Assembly: GCA_017470735.1 (NCBI GenBank)
Contig: JAFUYB010000096.1
Span: 1-47,949, forward strand
DNA length: 47,949 nucleotides
Source of the DNA: Lachnospiraceae bacterium
Lineage (GTDB): Bacteria; Bacillota; Clostridia; Lachnospirales; Lachnospiraceae
Direction: 5' to 3'
Positions 1 to 8,967 of this stretch are shown here, one piece after another; position 1 is the first letter of the stretch, and every line of letters starts with the position of its first letter. The notes under the pieces were generated by a model, which was not told the origin of the DNA, searched no databases, and saw nothing but the letters and a program-made list of their open reading frames with translations. A program made the translations under genes and the position numbers.

Positions 1-1
1 A

Positions 2-211
2 AATCCGTTAGTTTTCTGCAGCAAGGAAGGGGTTCTGCAGGAACTGCCTGATTGCGCGGTATTCTTGCTGGACGGACGCCAGCCGAAAAAACTCAAGTCG
101 GCGAAACGGTACCCAAGCTATGCAATGTCAAGTGTAAAACGCTTGCACGCCATCGGCGAATTGCTACATGCTTGCGTCTCTCTCGGACGATTGGAACGGC
201 CGGACACTTAA
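2..211 (+). CDS. Partial open frame at left edge, C-terminal 69 residues of an unrecognised protein
   Basis: A frame is open from the first bases of the window to a TAA at 209-211. The visible 69 residues end in ...GRLERPDT and are basic in the middle (KKLKSAKR). I do not recognise a family. It could be the end of a real gene that begins outside the window, or chance. It is followed by about 100 bp with no gene. An inverted repeat (GGGCGGCA at 268-275, TGCCGCCC at 315-322) overlaps the end of the convergent pbpC and is not clearly a terminator because no T-run follows. Confidence 0.3.
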   Translation, partial: NPLVFCSKEGVLQELPDCAVFLLDGRQPKKLKSAKRYPSYAMSSVKRLHAIGELLHACVSLGRLERPDT

Positions 212-308
212 CCCTGGCAAAAGCGGCTCCTTAACACGTCTGAGAACTATTGAATGTACAAGCGTTCGGGCGGCACGTTTCGCATCAGTCTCATCCTGAC
301 TGTCGCTT

Positions 309-3233
309 TCAGTCTGCCGCCCGCATCCCGCCGGGCTCGTCCATCACCACGGTAAATTCCACCGAATCCGAGTTTCCCTCCAGATCCATCAGGCTTACCC
401 GGTATCGCCCCTGCCTTTCAGGAACGAAATAATCCCCCTCGAACTGCCGGCCTTCCACCGTCATCAGCAGCCGCCCCCTGCCGCCGGTATGCTTGACGAA
501 GATCCTGCCCTCGAAGTCGGGCATGACGGTGGAGTCGCCGGCCGGGAAGACAATATGCAGAGCGCTGGCGTCGATGCGCTTTTCGCTGGACATGTTTTCG
601 GCAAGAAGATCCGGCGCCGATGCGGTCATTAGATCGCTTGCGATTTCAGGCTTGGGGAAATCCCGGAGCTTCAGCTGATTCATGATCCGAAACAGAGGAG
701 GGGCCGCATCCCTGAGACCTGAATACTGGTAAAACCCAAGACGGTTGTCCGGGATCCGCACCGCCACCGCCACGGTATAGCTGCCAAGCGAGCCGGCGGC
801 GATGGCGTCGATGTAGTGGCTGGAGGTGCCGGTCTTGTAGGACACCTCGGCCATATTGCCGGCTTCCGCCGGTCTTCTGGCTGATTTGAGAATGTCAAAG
901 ATCGTCCGGGCCGCATCCGCCTGGAAAAACTCGTAGCCGTCCTTCCGATCGGAGAATTTCAGAAGCTGCGCCTGACGGGCGGCGGGATCGCGATCTGTTT
1001 CGCCAGGGATGTCCTTGCGACCCGACACTCCTGCGGCCGGACTGTTCTCTTCCGTATCGCGCCGGTTGCCCAATGCAATCTCCATGCCGCCGTCAGGCCC
1101 GGAAGCGGCCGGCTCTCCGTCCGCCGCTTTGTCTCCGGCAACCGCGCCTTTACCCGTTCCAGCAACTGCGCTTGCGCCAGAACCCGTTACAACGCTCGTA
1201 TTCATCCCTGCGCCTGCGTCTGCATTTGCGCCAGCGCCTGCTTTTGAATTCGCGCCTGCATCCGCTCTTGCGCCAATTCCTGCGCCAGCATTCAAACCGG
1301 CGCCCGTCCCGGCTCCGCCGCCTGCCCAAGAGGACTTGTTGTCGGCAACCTTCTTCTCCTTCCGATCCTGGGCATCGTATCTCACCGTCAGGGAGTCCAC
1401 GTCAAAACGGCAGGCGTCTCCCTCGAAGATCCGGTCGCATTTTTCAAGATATTCCTGAAGCGCCGTGTCGGTATCCGCGCCGGACGCTTCCGGCGAATCC
1501 TTGCCAGGCGGGGCGGGGGTCCGACCCGGGCCGGCATCCGGATCCGGCCGCCTGCCGTCCGAGGCGAAGCTGAAATCCCGCAGCATGCCGTCCTCGTTGA
1601 GCATGGCGTAAAGCCGGGCCAGATCGTAAAGCGAAATGTTGACGCTGCCCAGGATCAGGGAGTAGTCCGTCACGTCGTCCCGGGCGGTGACAATCTGTCC
1701 GAAGCGGTTGAGAAAGTTGTAGAAGCGTCTCGCCCCGACAAGCTCCAGCACCTCCAGCGCCGGAAGGTTGAGGGATCGGGTCAGGGCGCTGGCGGCGCTT
1801 ACCCGGCCGGAGAAGCGGCGGGTGAAGTTCAGAGGGCTCCAGGAGCCGAACAGGCGCAGATCGTCGTGGAGGATGGTGGCCGGATGCAGACGCCGCTCCT
1901 GAAATGCCAGACCGTAGGCGAAAGGCTTCAGCGCCGAGCCCGGCGACCGCTGGGCGAATGGCAGACACATTTCCGAGACCCGCAGATCCGACGAGCCCAG
2001 GATGCCCACCACCTGATGGGTTCTGCTGTCCAGCGCCACGGCGCTGAGAACCGCGCCGTCGTTGTGCTTCGCATGGAAGATTTCGCCCTCGGACTGCAGC
2101 GCCCGCTGAATGTAGGGATCCAGAGCCGATTGGATGTCCATGACTTTCGGCCGGGTCCTGGAGGTTTTGTCTGAAACCGACGAGGCGCGGTCCAGGTCTG
2201 ATCCTGATTCCGAATTCGAATTTGAGATTGAGCCCGAACTTCCGCTCTTTTTGCTGTCATGGGCGCTGCCAGAGGTCAGGTTTTCGGAGGAGGCGGCGGT
2301 TTCTCCCGCCGCGTTGCGTCCGTCCTCGATCCCGGCAGAAGACGGCGCGTTTCCTGCTTTGCCGCGGTTGCTGTCCGGATCGTCAGGCAGGCTTTCGCCG
2401 CGGTTCCCGGGCCTGCTTCCGGAGCGGTTTCCGAACTCCGGCAGGGAAAAATACGCCCCCAGACAGCTGCGGGCGCTCTGGGCAATGGTATGAAGCTCAT
2501 GAGGCGGATCGTCCTTCAGGGATGCCTGCCAGACCTCGGCGCTGATGACTCCCTTCTCGTAGGCCAGTCTCAGGGCCTCGTTCTTGTAATGAAGGGTGGA
2601 TTTGCGGTTGCGATCCGGGCGGATGGCCTCAGGAGCCCGGGGCAGCGCCGTAAGCAGCGCCGCCTCGGAGGGAGACAGATGCCGAGGCGGATGGCCGAAC
2701 CATTTCAGAGAGGCGGCATTGACCCCCTCGATGTTGCCGCCGAAGGGGGCAAGGGTGAGATACCATTCGAGAACCTTGGTCCGGCCGTATTTCCGGGTCA
2801 GATAGACGGCCTGAACGATTTCCTTGAGCTTGTTGTAGTAGGTGCGCTCGTGGCCGGTCAGGCGCTTCGCCACCTGCATGGCGATGGTGGATCCCCCGGA
2901 GATCACGCGGCCGTTTTTCAGGTTGACCAAGGCGGCCCGCAGCAGGGATGGAAAATCCGCTCCGGGGTGAGAGAAAAAGTTCCGATCCTCTCCCGCCAGC
3001 AGCATCCGCAGATAAAGAGGACTGACGTCGTCGATTCTGGTGTAGAACCGGTAGGATTCGGTGTCGGAGGAAAGAGTGTAGGCTGCGACGGAGCCGTCGC
3101 GGGCGTAAAGAACCCTTGAACGCTGTTCAAGGGGTGAAAAATCCAGTTCTTCTATGCAGCTGTTGCAGAAGGCGACCGCGGCGCCGAGAAGCGCCGCAGC
3201 CGCAGCTGGCAGCAGATACCATGTCTTTGCCAT
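309..3233 (-). CDS. pbpC: Penicillin-binding protein 1C, bifunctional transglycosylase/transpeptidase with two low-complexity inserts
   Basis: This is a class A peptidoglycan synthase of the PBP1C type, anchored in the inner membrane and acting in the periplasm. An N-terminal membrane segment (about residues 5-25) is followed by a GT51 glycosyltransferase domain with the EDRNFF motif (catalytic Glu82) and GGSTIAMQ (113-120). The transpeptidase has S433-A-L-K436, S487-L-N489 and K800-T-G802, so both activities look intact. A beta-rich C-terminal domain of the PBP1C type follows from about residue 890. At 974 residues it is about 200 longer than Escherichia coli PbpC (770). The excess is a Ser/Gly/Asp-rich insert (about 270-363) and an Ala/Gly-rich insert (about 560-760, with repeated GAGAN/GAGIG-like units). 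Its ATG shares one base with the stop of the upstream macroglobulin gene (TAATG), implying translational coupling. Confidence 0.95.
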   Translation of the reverse strand: MAKTWYLLPAAAAALLGAAVAFCNSCIEELDFSPLEQRSRVLYARDGSVAAYTLSSDTESYRFYTRIDDVSPLYLRMLLAGEDRNFFSHPGADFPSLLRAALVNLKNGRVISGGSTIAMQVAKRLTGHERTYYNKLKEIVQAVYLTRKYGRTKVLEWYLTLAPFGGNIEGVNAASLKWFGHPPRHLSPSEAALLTALPRAPEAIRPDRNRKSTLHYKNEALRLAYEKGVISAEVWQASLKDDPPHELHTIAQSARSCLGAYFSLPEFGNRSGSRPGNRGESLPDDPDSNRGKAGNAPSSAGIEDGRNAAGETAASSENLTSGSAHDSKKSGSSGSISNSNSESGSDLDRASSVSDKTSRTRPKVMDIQSALDPYIQRALQSEGEIFHAKHNDGAVLSAVALDSRTHQVVGILGSSDLRVSEMCLPFAQRSPGSALKPFAYGLAFQERRLHPATILHDDLRLFGSWSPLNFTRRFSGRVSAASALTRSLNLPALEVLELVGARRFYNFLNRFGQIVTARDDVTDYSLILGSVNISLYDLARLYAMLNEDGMLRDFSFASDGRRPDPDAGPGRTPAPPGKDSPEASGADTDTALQEYLEKCDRIFEGDACRFDVDSLTVRYDAQDRKEKKVADNKSSWAGGGAGTGAGLNAGAGIGARADAGANSKAGAGANADAGAGMNTSVVTGSGASAVAGTGKGAVAGDKAADGEPAASGPDGGMEIALGNRRDTEENSPAAGVSGRKDIPGETDRDPAARQAQLLKFSDRKDGYEFFQADAARTIFDILKSARRPAEAGNMAEVSYKTGTSSHYIDAIAAGSLGSYTVAVAVRIPDNRLGFYQYSGLRDAAPPLFRIMNQLKLRDFPKPEIASDLMTASAPDLLAENMSSEKRIDASALHIVFPAGDSTVMPDFEGRIFVKHTGGRGRLLMTVEGRQFEGDYFVPERQGRYRVSLMDLEGNSDSVEFTVVMDEPGGMRAAD

Positions 3234-6200
3234 TACTTAACGATAATGGCGCCGGCAGGATCAAAGAAGTTGTACATTCTGCTCTGAACCTTGTTGATGA
3301 CGGCGCTGCCCATGAGAGCTGCCGAGGTTCCCGCATAAACCGCCTTGAGCTCGTAGGCGTAGGAGATCGATGTCATGTCGGAGACGTGATCGTCGAATTT
3401 CATGGCGGTGTCCGTTCTCTTGCCGGTGGCGTTGAAGAAGGTGTTGTTCACCAGAGCGGGATACTGCTTTTGCATTTCGCTCTTGCCGAGTTCGCTCACC
3501 ACCACGGCATTGGCCGGGATCTTGCTCTCCATGCGGAGGTAGCCGGTGTACGGCGTCTTGAAGGTGACGTTGTTCACCACCAGGAAGGTCTCGTTGACGC
3601 TGAACTTGTAAGGAGGCTTCAGCAGCTGTCCCTTGCGGTTGTAGATCTTCTGGGTGATGGTGACGTATCCGTCGCTTTTGCCGGCCGAGGTCACGTCTCC
3701 GGTGATGGTGACGGTGGCGGCGGCCACTTCAGAGGACGGATTGGTCAGAGCGACGGCGCCGTTCTTGACGCTGGAGACGGCCTTGCCCAGATCGGCTTTG
3801 TACCTGGCGGCCATGTTCATCATGACGGCCTTGCTGCTTAGGGAGAAGTAGCTGTCGGCGTTGAGATATCCGTAGAGCTTCTCCACGCTGGCGGTGTCCC
3901 CGGCATTGAGGGCGGCCCGGACCAGATTCACGGCATCGTGGGTCACGGTGTTGGCCTCGGTCGGGAAGTAGTTCAGCAGCGCGGCCCGCTGATTCATGAT
4001 CTGGGCGAAGGTGGCGGTTCTGAAGTTCAGCTTGGTGTCGGTCTGGGCGTTGTCCAGCAGGCGCAGACCCTGCTTGACGGCCTCCTTCTGCCGCTTGGCG
4101 TCGCCGTAGAGAGCGAAGAGATCGGAGAACCAGGCCATGGTGTCAACCGCCTGGGCCTTGTCGCCCTTGAGAGCCTCGGTGGTGAGGCGGTCGAAGTAGA
4201 ATACTGCGTCGGTGTGGACGTTCACGCCCATGGCCGCCAGAGCGTACATCGACATGGCGGCCTTGATGGCCCGCTCCGAGTCCTTGAAGCTTTCAATGCG
4301 GTTGCGCAGCTCTCTGAGCTGGTCGCGGCTCACGTTGAAGCCGGCCTGATCGGCCCGGTAGAGGAACAGAGCGGAGCCGATGGTGGCCACGTCCATGGAC
4401 AGAGAATCGATGTAGTAGTTCAGGGAGAGGGAACCGTACTGGAAGCGGTTCTCCACCGCCGAAATCAGTTCGCCTATCCTGCCGGTGATCTTGGTCAACT
4501 GATCCTTGGATGTCTTAGAATCCTTTTCCAGGATGGAGAGAGCGTCAAGCAGCAGCATGCCGCTGGCGGTCTCGTCAAATATTCCGTAGCCGGAGTATTT
4601 GAGCACCGACTCCACCATGGAGCCCACGTCGGTCAGCGGGATCTGACCGAATCTGGCCACCGCCTTGGAGCCGTCCTCGAAGGCGTTGGCGGAAGGAAGA
4701 GACACGCTTTCGTTAGGCTTCAGCAGAGCGATCTGGTTTTCCGTCATGCGGGAGAAACGGTTGATGGCGGTGATCTCCCGGGTGGTCTTGAACCGGTAGT
4801 CCTTGCCGGAAACCTCGATGTCCACGAAACCGTCGCCGGCGGAGAAGGCGGTGACGGAAACCGGATCGGCGGACAGCTGACCGGCGGCCACCTCAAGGGA
4901 GCCCTTCTTGGCGCACTTCAGCACGCCCCGGCAGCTGACGCTGTACTGGTAGGTGTCGTCGCTGCGGCTGAGGTTGTTGATGGAAAGGGATGTCTGCATG
5001 ACATCGCCGTCATGCAGATAGAACGGGGCGTTGAGTCTGGTGACGGCGTAGTCCTTCACCGGAACCTTCTGACTCAGGGAGCCCACTCTGGTAGGAGACC
5101 AGGCGGAGACCATGAGACGGGCGGTGGTGCTGACGTCGTTAAGGTCGAAATGAACCGTGGCCTTGCCGTTTTCCACTTTCACCGGCAGAGAATAGTAGGT
5201 GAAGAGGTTTTTGGTAATGTTGTTGAGGGTCGGAGTGTCGACGCCTTCATCCTCCTCGTCTCCGCCGTAACCCTGCTTGCGGTTCTGACCGTTCTTCATC
5301 AGGTGGTTGTACGGATCGAAGAGGGCGGTGTCCAGAGCATACTGGCCGAAGAAGGCCTTGTCGGGAGCAGGGGACTTCTGGCGGTTGATGGAGAGTATGC
5401 CTTCGTCCACCAGCGCCGCGGTGAGATAGGTGCCGTCCTCGGCGCCGTCCACCTTGAAGGAGAAGTCCACGCCGCTGTTAGGCTTAACCAGCGGCGGGAT
5501 CTGGGCGGTGACGCTGAGAGTCCGGTCGGCGCTGTCGCGGTGGTTCAGGAACACCACGCCCAGGGAGCGCTGGGCTCCAAGACGGAAGGAGGCCGGAGAA
5601 TACAGCGACACCAGGGCATAGGATCCGCGGTTGAAGCTGGCCGGCAGTTTTACCTCGATTTTGTTGTGGCCCTTGGCGATCCTGCGGTTGGTCAGCGCCA
5701 GATCCGAGACGCCGTCAAGCATGACGTCGGCGTAGCCGTCGAAGAGACTGTCGAACTCCAGCGTGGCGGTGTCCCCGGGCTTGTATGCCTTGCGATCGGC
5801 AAAGAGCGCGAAGCGGTCAGGCTGGTTCGGGTCGAATTCGCTGGCAAAGCCCACGTTGAACGCATGGGTGGTGACCATGCCGCCGGAGGAAAGCGTGATG
5901 AGGTAGCTGCCGTCGGCAAGTTTGGCCTTGAGGCGGCTGTCCTTGCCTGAGACGTTCAGCCGATCGATGACCACCGGAGTCTGGGTTTCGTTGCGGATGT
6001 AGTTCCAGCTGCCGTTCTCGTAAACGTACTGATAGGAAATGTTCCGCTTTGCGATGGTGTACTGCACTTCCCCCGAGGAGAGTTTTCCGCTCTGATCGGA
6101 TATCAGCACGGAGAAGTCGGTCTGATAAGGATCGTCCCGGCTGAAGTCGGGCTTCAGACCCACCAGCGAGCCCTGGAAGGCCATTTTGAATTCCTTGCTG

Positions 6201-7981
6201 AGGTTGAGCATCTTGTTGTTCGGATCGCTGACATTCAGTCGCAGCTTCAGTTTGGACGGAGCGTCGTTCATGGTGCCGGCGCAGTCGGAAAGATCCACCC
6301 GGGCGTTGCCGGAGCGGTCGGACACGAAGTCGTCAAGATTGAAGAAGTTGCCCTCGTCGGCGCTTTTCATCGGGCCGAAGAAGTACTCCTCAAGGCTAGG
6401 CACCGGATGCCGGTCCACCTCGAGGGTGTAGCTGCCGCCGATGGCGATTTCAGGCGCCGGAGCATCGTAGAGGAAACGCGTGTTCACGATGATCTGATCC
6501 GCCGGGCTCAGAAAGTCGCTCCCGGCGCTGATCTTGGCCTTGATTGAGGACGGAATGAAGTTGTCCACGGTGACATTGGCGGTGGAAAGCACATGCTTGC
6601 GGTCGAAGCCCACCTCGAAGCGCCAGTAGCCGAAGGCGGCGTTCGGCGCGAATTCGAATTCCTGGCTGAAGGCGCCGGACTTCGGATCGTTCAGCGCGAA
6701 CTCCCGGTACAGGTTGCCGTCTGGACGGTACACCATAAGCTTCAGGGCCTTGATGTCGGCGGCGTTCATTTTGCCGTCCCGGACAATGGCGTTGAAAAGC
6801 ACCTTTTCCCCCGGTCTTACCATGGTGCGGTTGGTGTACGAGTAGACGTTGAGATCGGAGGAGCGTGGCAGCGCGTAATCGCCCCCCGCGCCCTCGATGT
6901 TAAGGGAGGAGTTTCTCAGATCCTGAACGTAGCGATCCTTGCCGCTTGTGATGTTCAGAAGCGTCGGCGTTCTGGCGCCGTAGCCGGAAACGTCAGATTT
7001 TTTGAAACTGACAAAGCCGGAGGCATCGGCGGTTGCGGAGGCAAGAAGCTCGTTGGACTGGCTGTAGAGGGAGACCTTGGCGCCTGAAACCGGCTCTGCG
7101 GTGGTGAGAGAACGCACCGCGACGTCTATCCTGTCGTCCCGTTTGTAGGTGGTGACGCCCAGATCGGTTATGACCACCGATTTGGTCAGAAGGATCTTGT
7201 CGTAGTCCACGTCGTCGATACAGGAAAAATCGTCCTGGCACAGCGGCTGGGTGTCGGCGGTAAGGAACAGAAGATAGGTGCCGGCTCCCAGTTCGCCTCC
7301 GGCAAGGGACTTCAGGTCGACCAAAGTGGTCACGTTCCGGTTGCTGTCGTTTTTGACGGTGATCTGCTTGGAAGCCAGCAGCGTGCCGTGACCGCGGGCA
7401 AGACTGGTTCTGCTCCAGCGGTCGTTGTCGTCGGAGAGCGGAGCGAAATCGCTGGAGGCGCGATCCTCCTGGGAGATTCTGAACAGGGAGAGATTGAACT
7501 TCTCCATGTTCACGGTTTGGATGGCCACGTTCTTTTCAGGGGCGCTCAGAGAGAGCACGTTGCCGTTGGCGAAGTTCACCGTGCCGTTGCGGTCCACGGT
7601 GGTGACGTCAAGATCCTTGTCCTGCTTGAAGATACGGTTGGAGGCGGATACAAGGCCTTTTTTAAGCGTAATGCGGTACTTGGCGCCGTATTCCAGACCG
7701 GAAATGCAGATGGAACGGTTGTTTACCAGAAAGTTGGGCTGGGCCGGCTTTCCGGTGGCCAGATCCTTCACGCTGACGTATTTGTTCAGCATGGCCTGGT
7801 CGGCGGCGGGGTTGCCGGAATCCATCTTGTCGTTCATGATGACGCAGCTTGTGGCCGAGCCGGCGCTGTACTGGTCGATTACTCTGGAAACGGCAAGGTT
7901 CTGGCCGCCGGAGGCCGCCTGGGCGCCGCTGGAAGCCATTGCCGCGGTGGCAACCATAAATGCGATTCTTGAAATTTTCAT
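3233..7981 (-). CDS. Bacterial alpha-2-macroglobulin family protein lacking the thioester motif
   Basis: This 1582-residue exported protein belongs to the YfhM/YfaS macroglobulin family, periplasmic protease traps thought to work with PBP1C. The N-terminus is a Sec signal peptide ending GAQA before ASGG. There is no lipobox cysteine, so unlike E. coli YfhM it is probably soluble. The long beta-rich MG domains, bait region and C-terminal alpha-helical complement-like domain can be followed along the sequence. Where thioester members read YG-C-x-E-Q, this protein reads YGIFDE (Ile1134-Glu1137), so no covalent thioester can form. It is the first gene of a two-gene unit with pbpC (TAATG overlap). 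The signal GGGGAG lies a few bases upstream of the ATG. A CRP-type promoter lies about 130-200 bp upstream. Confidence 0.93.
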   Translation of the reverse strand: MKISRIAFMVATAAMASSGAQAASGGQNLAVSRVIDQYSAGSATSCVIMNDKMDSGNPAADQAMLNKYVSVKDLATGKPAQPNFLVNNRSICISGLEYGAKYRITLKKGLVSASNRIFKQDKDLDVTTVDRNGTVNFANGNVLSLSAPEKNVAIQTVNMEKFNLSLFRISQEDRASSDFAPLSDDNDRWSRTSLARGHGTLLASKQITVKNDSNRNVTTLVDLKSLAGGELGAGTYLLFLTADTQPLCQDDFSCIDDVDYDKILLTKSVVITDLGVTTYKRDDRIDVAVRSLTTAEPVSGAKVSLYSQSNELLASATADASGFVSFKKSDVSGYGARTPTLLNITSGKDRYVQDLRNSSLNIEGAGGDYALPRSSDLNVYSYTNRTMVRPGEKVLFNAIVRDGKMNAADIKALKLMVYRPDGNLYREFALNDPKSGAFSQEFEFAPNAAFGYWRFEVGFDRKHVLSTANVTVDNFIPSSIKAKISAGSDFLSPADQIIVNTRFLYDAPAPEIAIGGSYTLEVDRHPVPSLEEYFFGPMKSADEGNFFNLDDFVSDRSGNARVDLSDCAGTMNDAPSKLKLRLNVSDPNNKMLNLSKEFKMAFQGSLVGLKPDFSRDDPYQTDFSVLISDQSGKLSSGEVQYTIAKRNISYQYVYENGSWNYIRNETQTPVVIDRLNVSGKDSRLKAKLADGSYLITLSSGGMVTTHAFNVGFASEFDPNQPDRFALFADRKAYKPGDTATLEFDSLFDGYADVMLDGVSDLALTNRRIAKGHNKIEVKLPASFNRGSYALVSLYSPASFRLGAQRSLGVVFLNHRDSADRTLSVTAQIPPLVKPNSGVDFSFKVDGAEDGTYLTAALVDEGILSINRQKSPAPDKAFFGQYALDTALFDPYNHLMKNGQNRKQGYGGDEEDEGVDTPTLNNITKNLFTYYSLPVKVENGKATVHFDLNDVSTTARLMVSAWSPTRVGSLSQKVPVKDYAVTRLNAPFYLHDGDVMQTSLSINNLSRSDDTYQYSVSCRGVLKCAKKGSLEVAAGQLSADPVSVTAFSAGDGFVDIEVSGKDYRFKTTREITAINRFSRMTENQIALLKPNESVSLPSANAFEDGSKAVARFGQIPLTDVGSMVESVLKYSGYGIFDETASGMLLLDALSILEKDSKTSKDQLTKITGRIGELISAVENRFQYGSLSLNYYIDSLSMDVATIGSALFLYRADQAGFNVSRDQLRELRNRIESFKDSERAIKAAMSMYALAAMGVNVHTDAVFYFDRLTTEALKGDKAQAVDTMAWFSDLFALYGDAKRQKEAVKQGLRLLDNAQTDTKLNFRTATFAQIMNQRAALLNYFPTEANTVTHDAVNLVRAALNAGDTASVEKLYGYLNADSYFSLSSKAVMMNMAARYKADLGKAVSSVKNGAVALTNPSSEVAAATVTITGDVTSAGKSDGYVTITQKIYNRKGQLLKPPYKFSVNETFLVVNNVTFKTPYTGYLRMESKIPANAVVVSELGKSEMQKQYPALVNNTFFNATGKRTDTAMKFDDHVSDMTSISYAYELKAVYAGTSAALMGSAVINKVQSRMYNFFDPAGAIIVK

Positions 7982-7993
7982 AAGCTCCCCACT

Positions 7994-8044
7994 ATTAACG
8001 TGTATCGTGATTAACGTGCTCTTGAAGAAATTAACGTGCTCTTG
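7994..8044. repeat. Short direct repeats in the macroglobulin leader
   Basis: ATTAACGTGCTCTTG occurs at 8010-8024 and again at 8030-8044, and the shared core ATTAACGTG also occurs at 7994-8002, just before the ribosome binding site of the macroglobulin gene. The 20-bp and 16-bp spacing would place copies on nearly the same or adjacent helix faces. A regulator or post-transcriptional site is possible; no known operator matches. Confidence 0.5.
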
Positions 8045-8115
8045 TGTTTAAATCAGCGCGCTGCGGCTCCGGTAGACTTGCTGGCCGAGAGCCGACTGAC
8101 GGCTAAAGTTTAGGT

Positions 8116-8178
8116 TGTATAGGGATGTTTATAAAGTCTGTCACTTACGTTTTGGAAATAAATGTGACTCGGATCACT
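8116..8178 (-). promoter_or_regulatory. CRP-dependent class I promoter of the macroglobulin-pbpC unit
   Basis: Read on the minus strand: a CRP-like site AGTGA-N6-TCACA (8163-8178, nine of ten half-site bases match TGTGA/TCACA), a -35 element GTGACA (8139-8144), a 17-bp spacer and a -10 element TATACA (8116-8121). The expected transcription start near 8109 puts the centre of the CRP site at about -61.5, the classic class I position. This is a gammaproteobacterial promoter style. Inference from sequence match and spacing only. Confidence 0.6.
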
Positions 8179-8452
8179 TATATAAATAACGGCTGCGTCT
8201 TCTGACTTGCCCTGCGAAGCCTTGATGGACAAAGTTTTTTTGCTGTATTTCCGATGCATCTTTGATTCTCTGTCGCTTATCTCGAACGGGCGGCATTCCG
8301 GAAACGGAGTCGCTCAAAATGTGCCTCCGCTCCGTCACCTTTTCCCCCGCCAGATAAATGCCAACGCAAACAATCAGCAGCAATCCGACGAAAAACAGCA
8401 CGCCGCCCGAAAGCGCAATCAACCGCATCCTGCGCCGTATATCCAACTTCAT
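8174..8452 (-). CDS. Small single-pass membrane protein, unrecognised
   Basis: The predicted product has 92 residues: a basic start (MKLDIRRRMRL), one strong hydrophobic helix (about residues 12-34, rich in V, L, F, G) and a charged soluble tail ending RSRYLYK. The start at 8452 is chosen because AAAAGGGG lies 8 bases upstream; the frame extends further upstream without another good ribosome site. Its last codons run into the CRP site of the neighbouring macroglobulin promoter, so the true 3' end may have been lost at a junction there. No family is recognised. It looks like the last gene belonging to the Negativicutes-type DNA. Confidence 0.45.
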   Translation of the reverse strand: MKLDIRRRMRLIALSGGVLFFVGLLLIVCVGIYLAGEKVTERRHILSDSVSGMPPVRDKRQRIKDASEIQQKNFVHQGFAGQVRRRSRYLYK

Positions 8453-8580
8453 CCGTAATACCCCTTTTGCCGAAAACAATCCACGTTTTCCGAATGATTT
8501 TATACGAAGACTATATTCGCCCTTCAGATAAAAATTCCTTTTTTGATTCGCAGGGAAATCATATTTTCTATACAAAAGAA

Positions 8581-8614
8581 AGAAAAACGCTCCCGAAACT
8601 TCTTTCGGAAGCGT
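8581..8614 (-). terminator. Rho-independent terminator after the 71-residue gene
   Basis: A 12-bp stem with one mismatch (ACGCTCCCGAAA pairing with TTTCGGAAGCGT, 8587-8614) is followed on the minus strand by TTTTTCT. It lies just after the stop of the small gene ending at 8622. Confidence 0.85.
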
Positions 8615-8621
8615 CCCATTC

Positions 8622-8837
8622 TCACTTAACCTCGTATACCTTCTTTGCCTCGAACTTGACCTTTCCCTTTGCGACAGCCTGCACAGCCAGCCCCAAAAGC
8701 TCCTCCTGGCTGATGCCCATCTTCGCCGCCACTTTCGCGAAACGGCTCTTGTCCATCTTTCCGATTTCCTTGAACGGCTCCAGAATGTTGTCCTTTTCTT
8801 CGACTACCGGCGCAGCTTTCCTGACTCCTCTCGGCAT
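8622..8837 (-). CDS. Conserved-looking small cytosolic protein, function unknown
   Basis: A 71-residue basic protein beginning MPRGVRKAAPVVEEKD. The second half (KSRFAKVAAKMGISQEELL...) is predicted to be helical and could form a small helix-turn-helix-like unit, but I cannot assign a family. The start at 8837 has AAAGGGG 8 bases upstream; in-frame ATGs further upstream lack a ribosome site. It is a monocistronic gene with its own promoter (8881-8909) and terminator (8581-8614), which argues that it is real. Confidence 0.65.
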   Translation of the reverse strand: MPRGVRKAAPVVEEKDNILEPFKEIGKMDKSRFAKVAAKMGISQEELLGLAVQAVAKGKVKFEAKKVYEVK

Positions 8838-8880
8838 GAAAAAAATCCCCTTTCTATGATTTGAAATATGAACTAAAATC

Positions 8881-8909
8881 ATCATAACATTATTGAAAAA
8901 TTTTGACAA
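8881..8909 (-). promoter_or_regulatory. Sigma-70-type promoter for the 71-residue gene
   Basis: On the minus strand TTGTCA (8904-8909), a 17-bp spacer and TATGAT (8881-8886) precede the gene starting at 8837. Confidence 0.65.
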
Positions 8910-8967
8910 GAACATTTTACATTTTTACTTGATTTTTTATGCGTAAAAACGTTGATTTTTTCCTTTG

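Noticed and set aside
52..234. Sixty-codon frame with ATG near the left edge
   Set aside because: It has no ribosome site, and a competing frame that is open from the window edge covers the same DNA with more plausible composition.
1000..1330. Ala/Gly repeat region in pbpC as a tandem-repeat or CRISPR-like array
   Set aside because: The units are short, irregular codon-level repeats within one reading frame, without conserved spacers.
3938..5950. Long open frame on the plus strand opposite the macroglobulin gene (670 codons)
   Set aside because: It is Val/Gly/His-rich with no domain, has no ribosome site, and mirrors the codon pattern of the real minus-strand gene.
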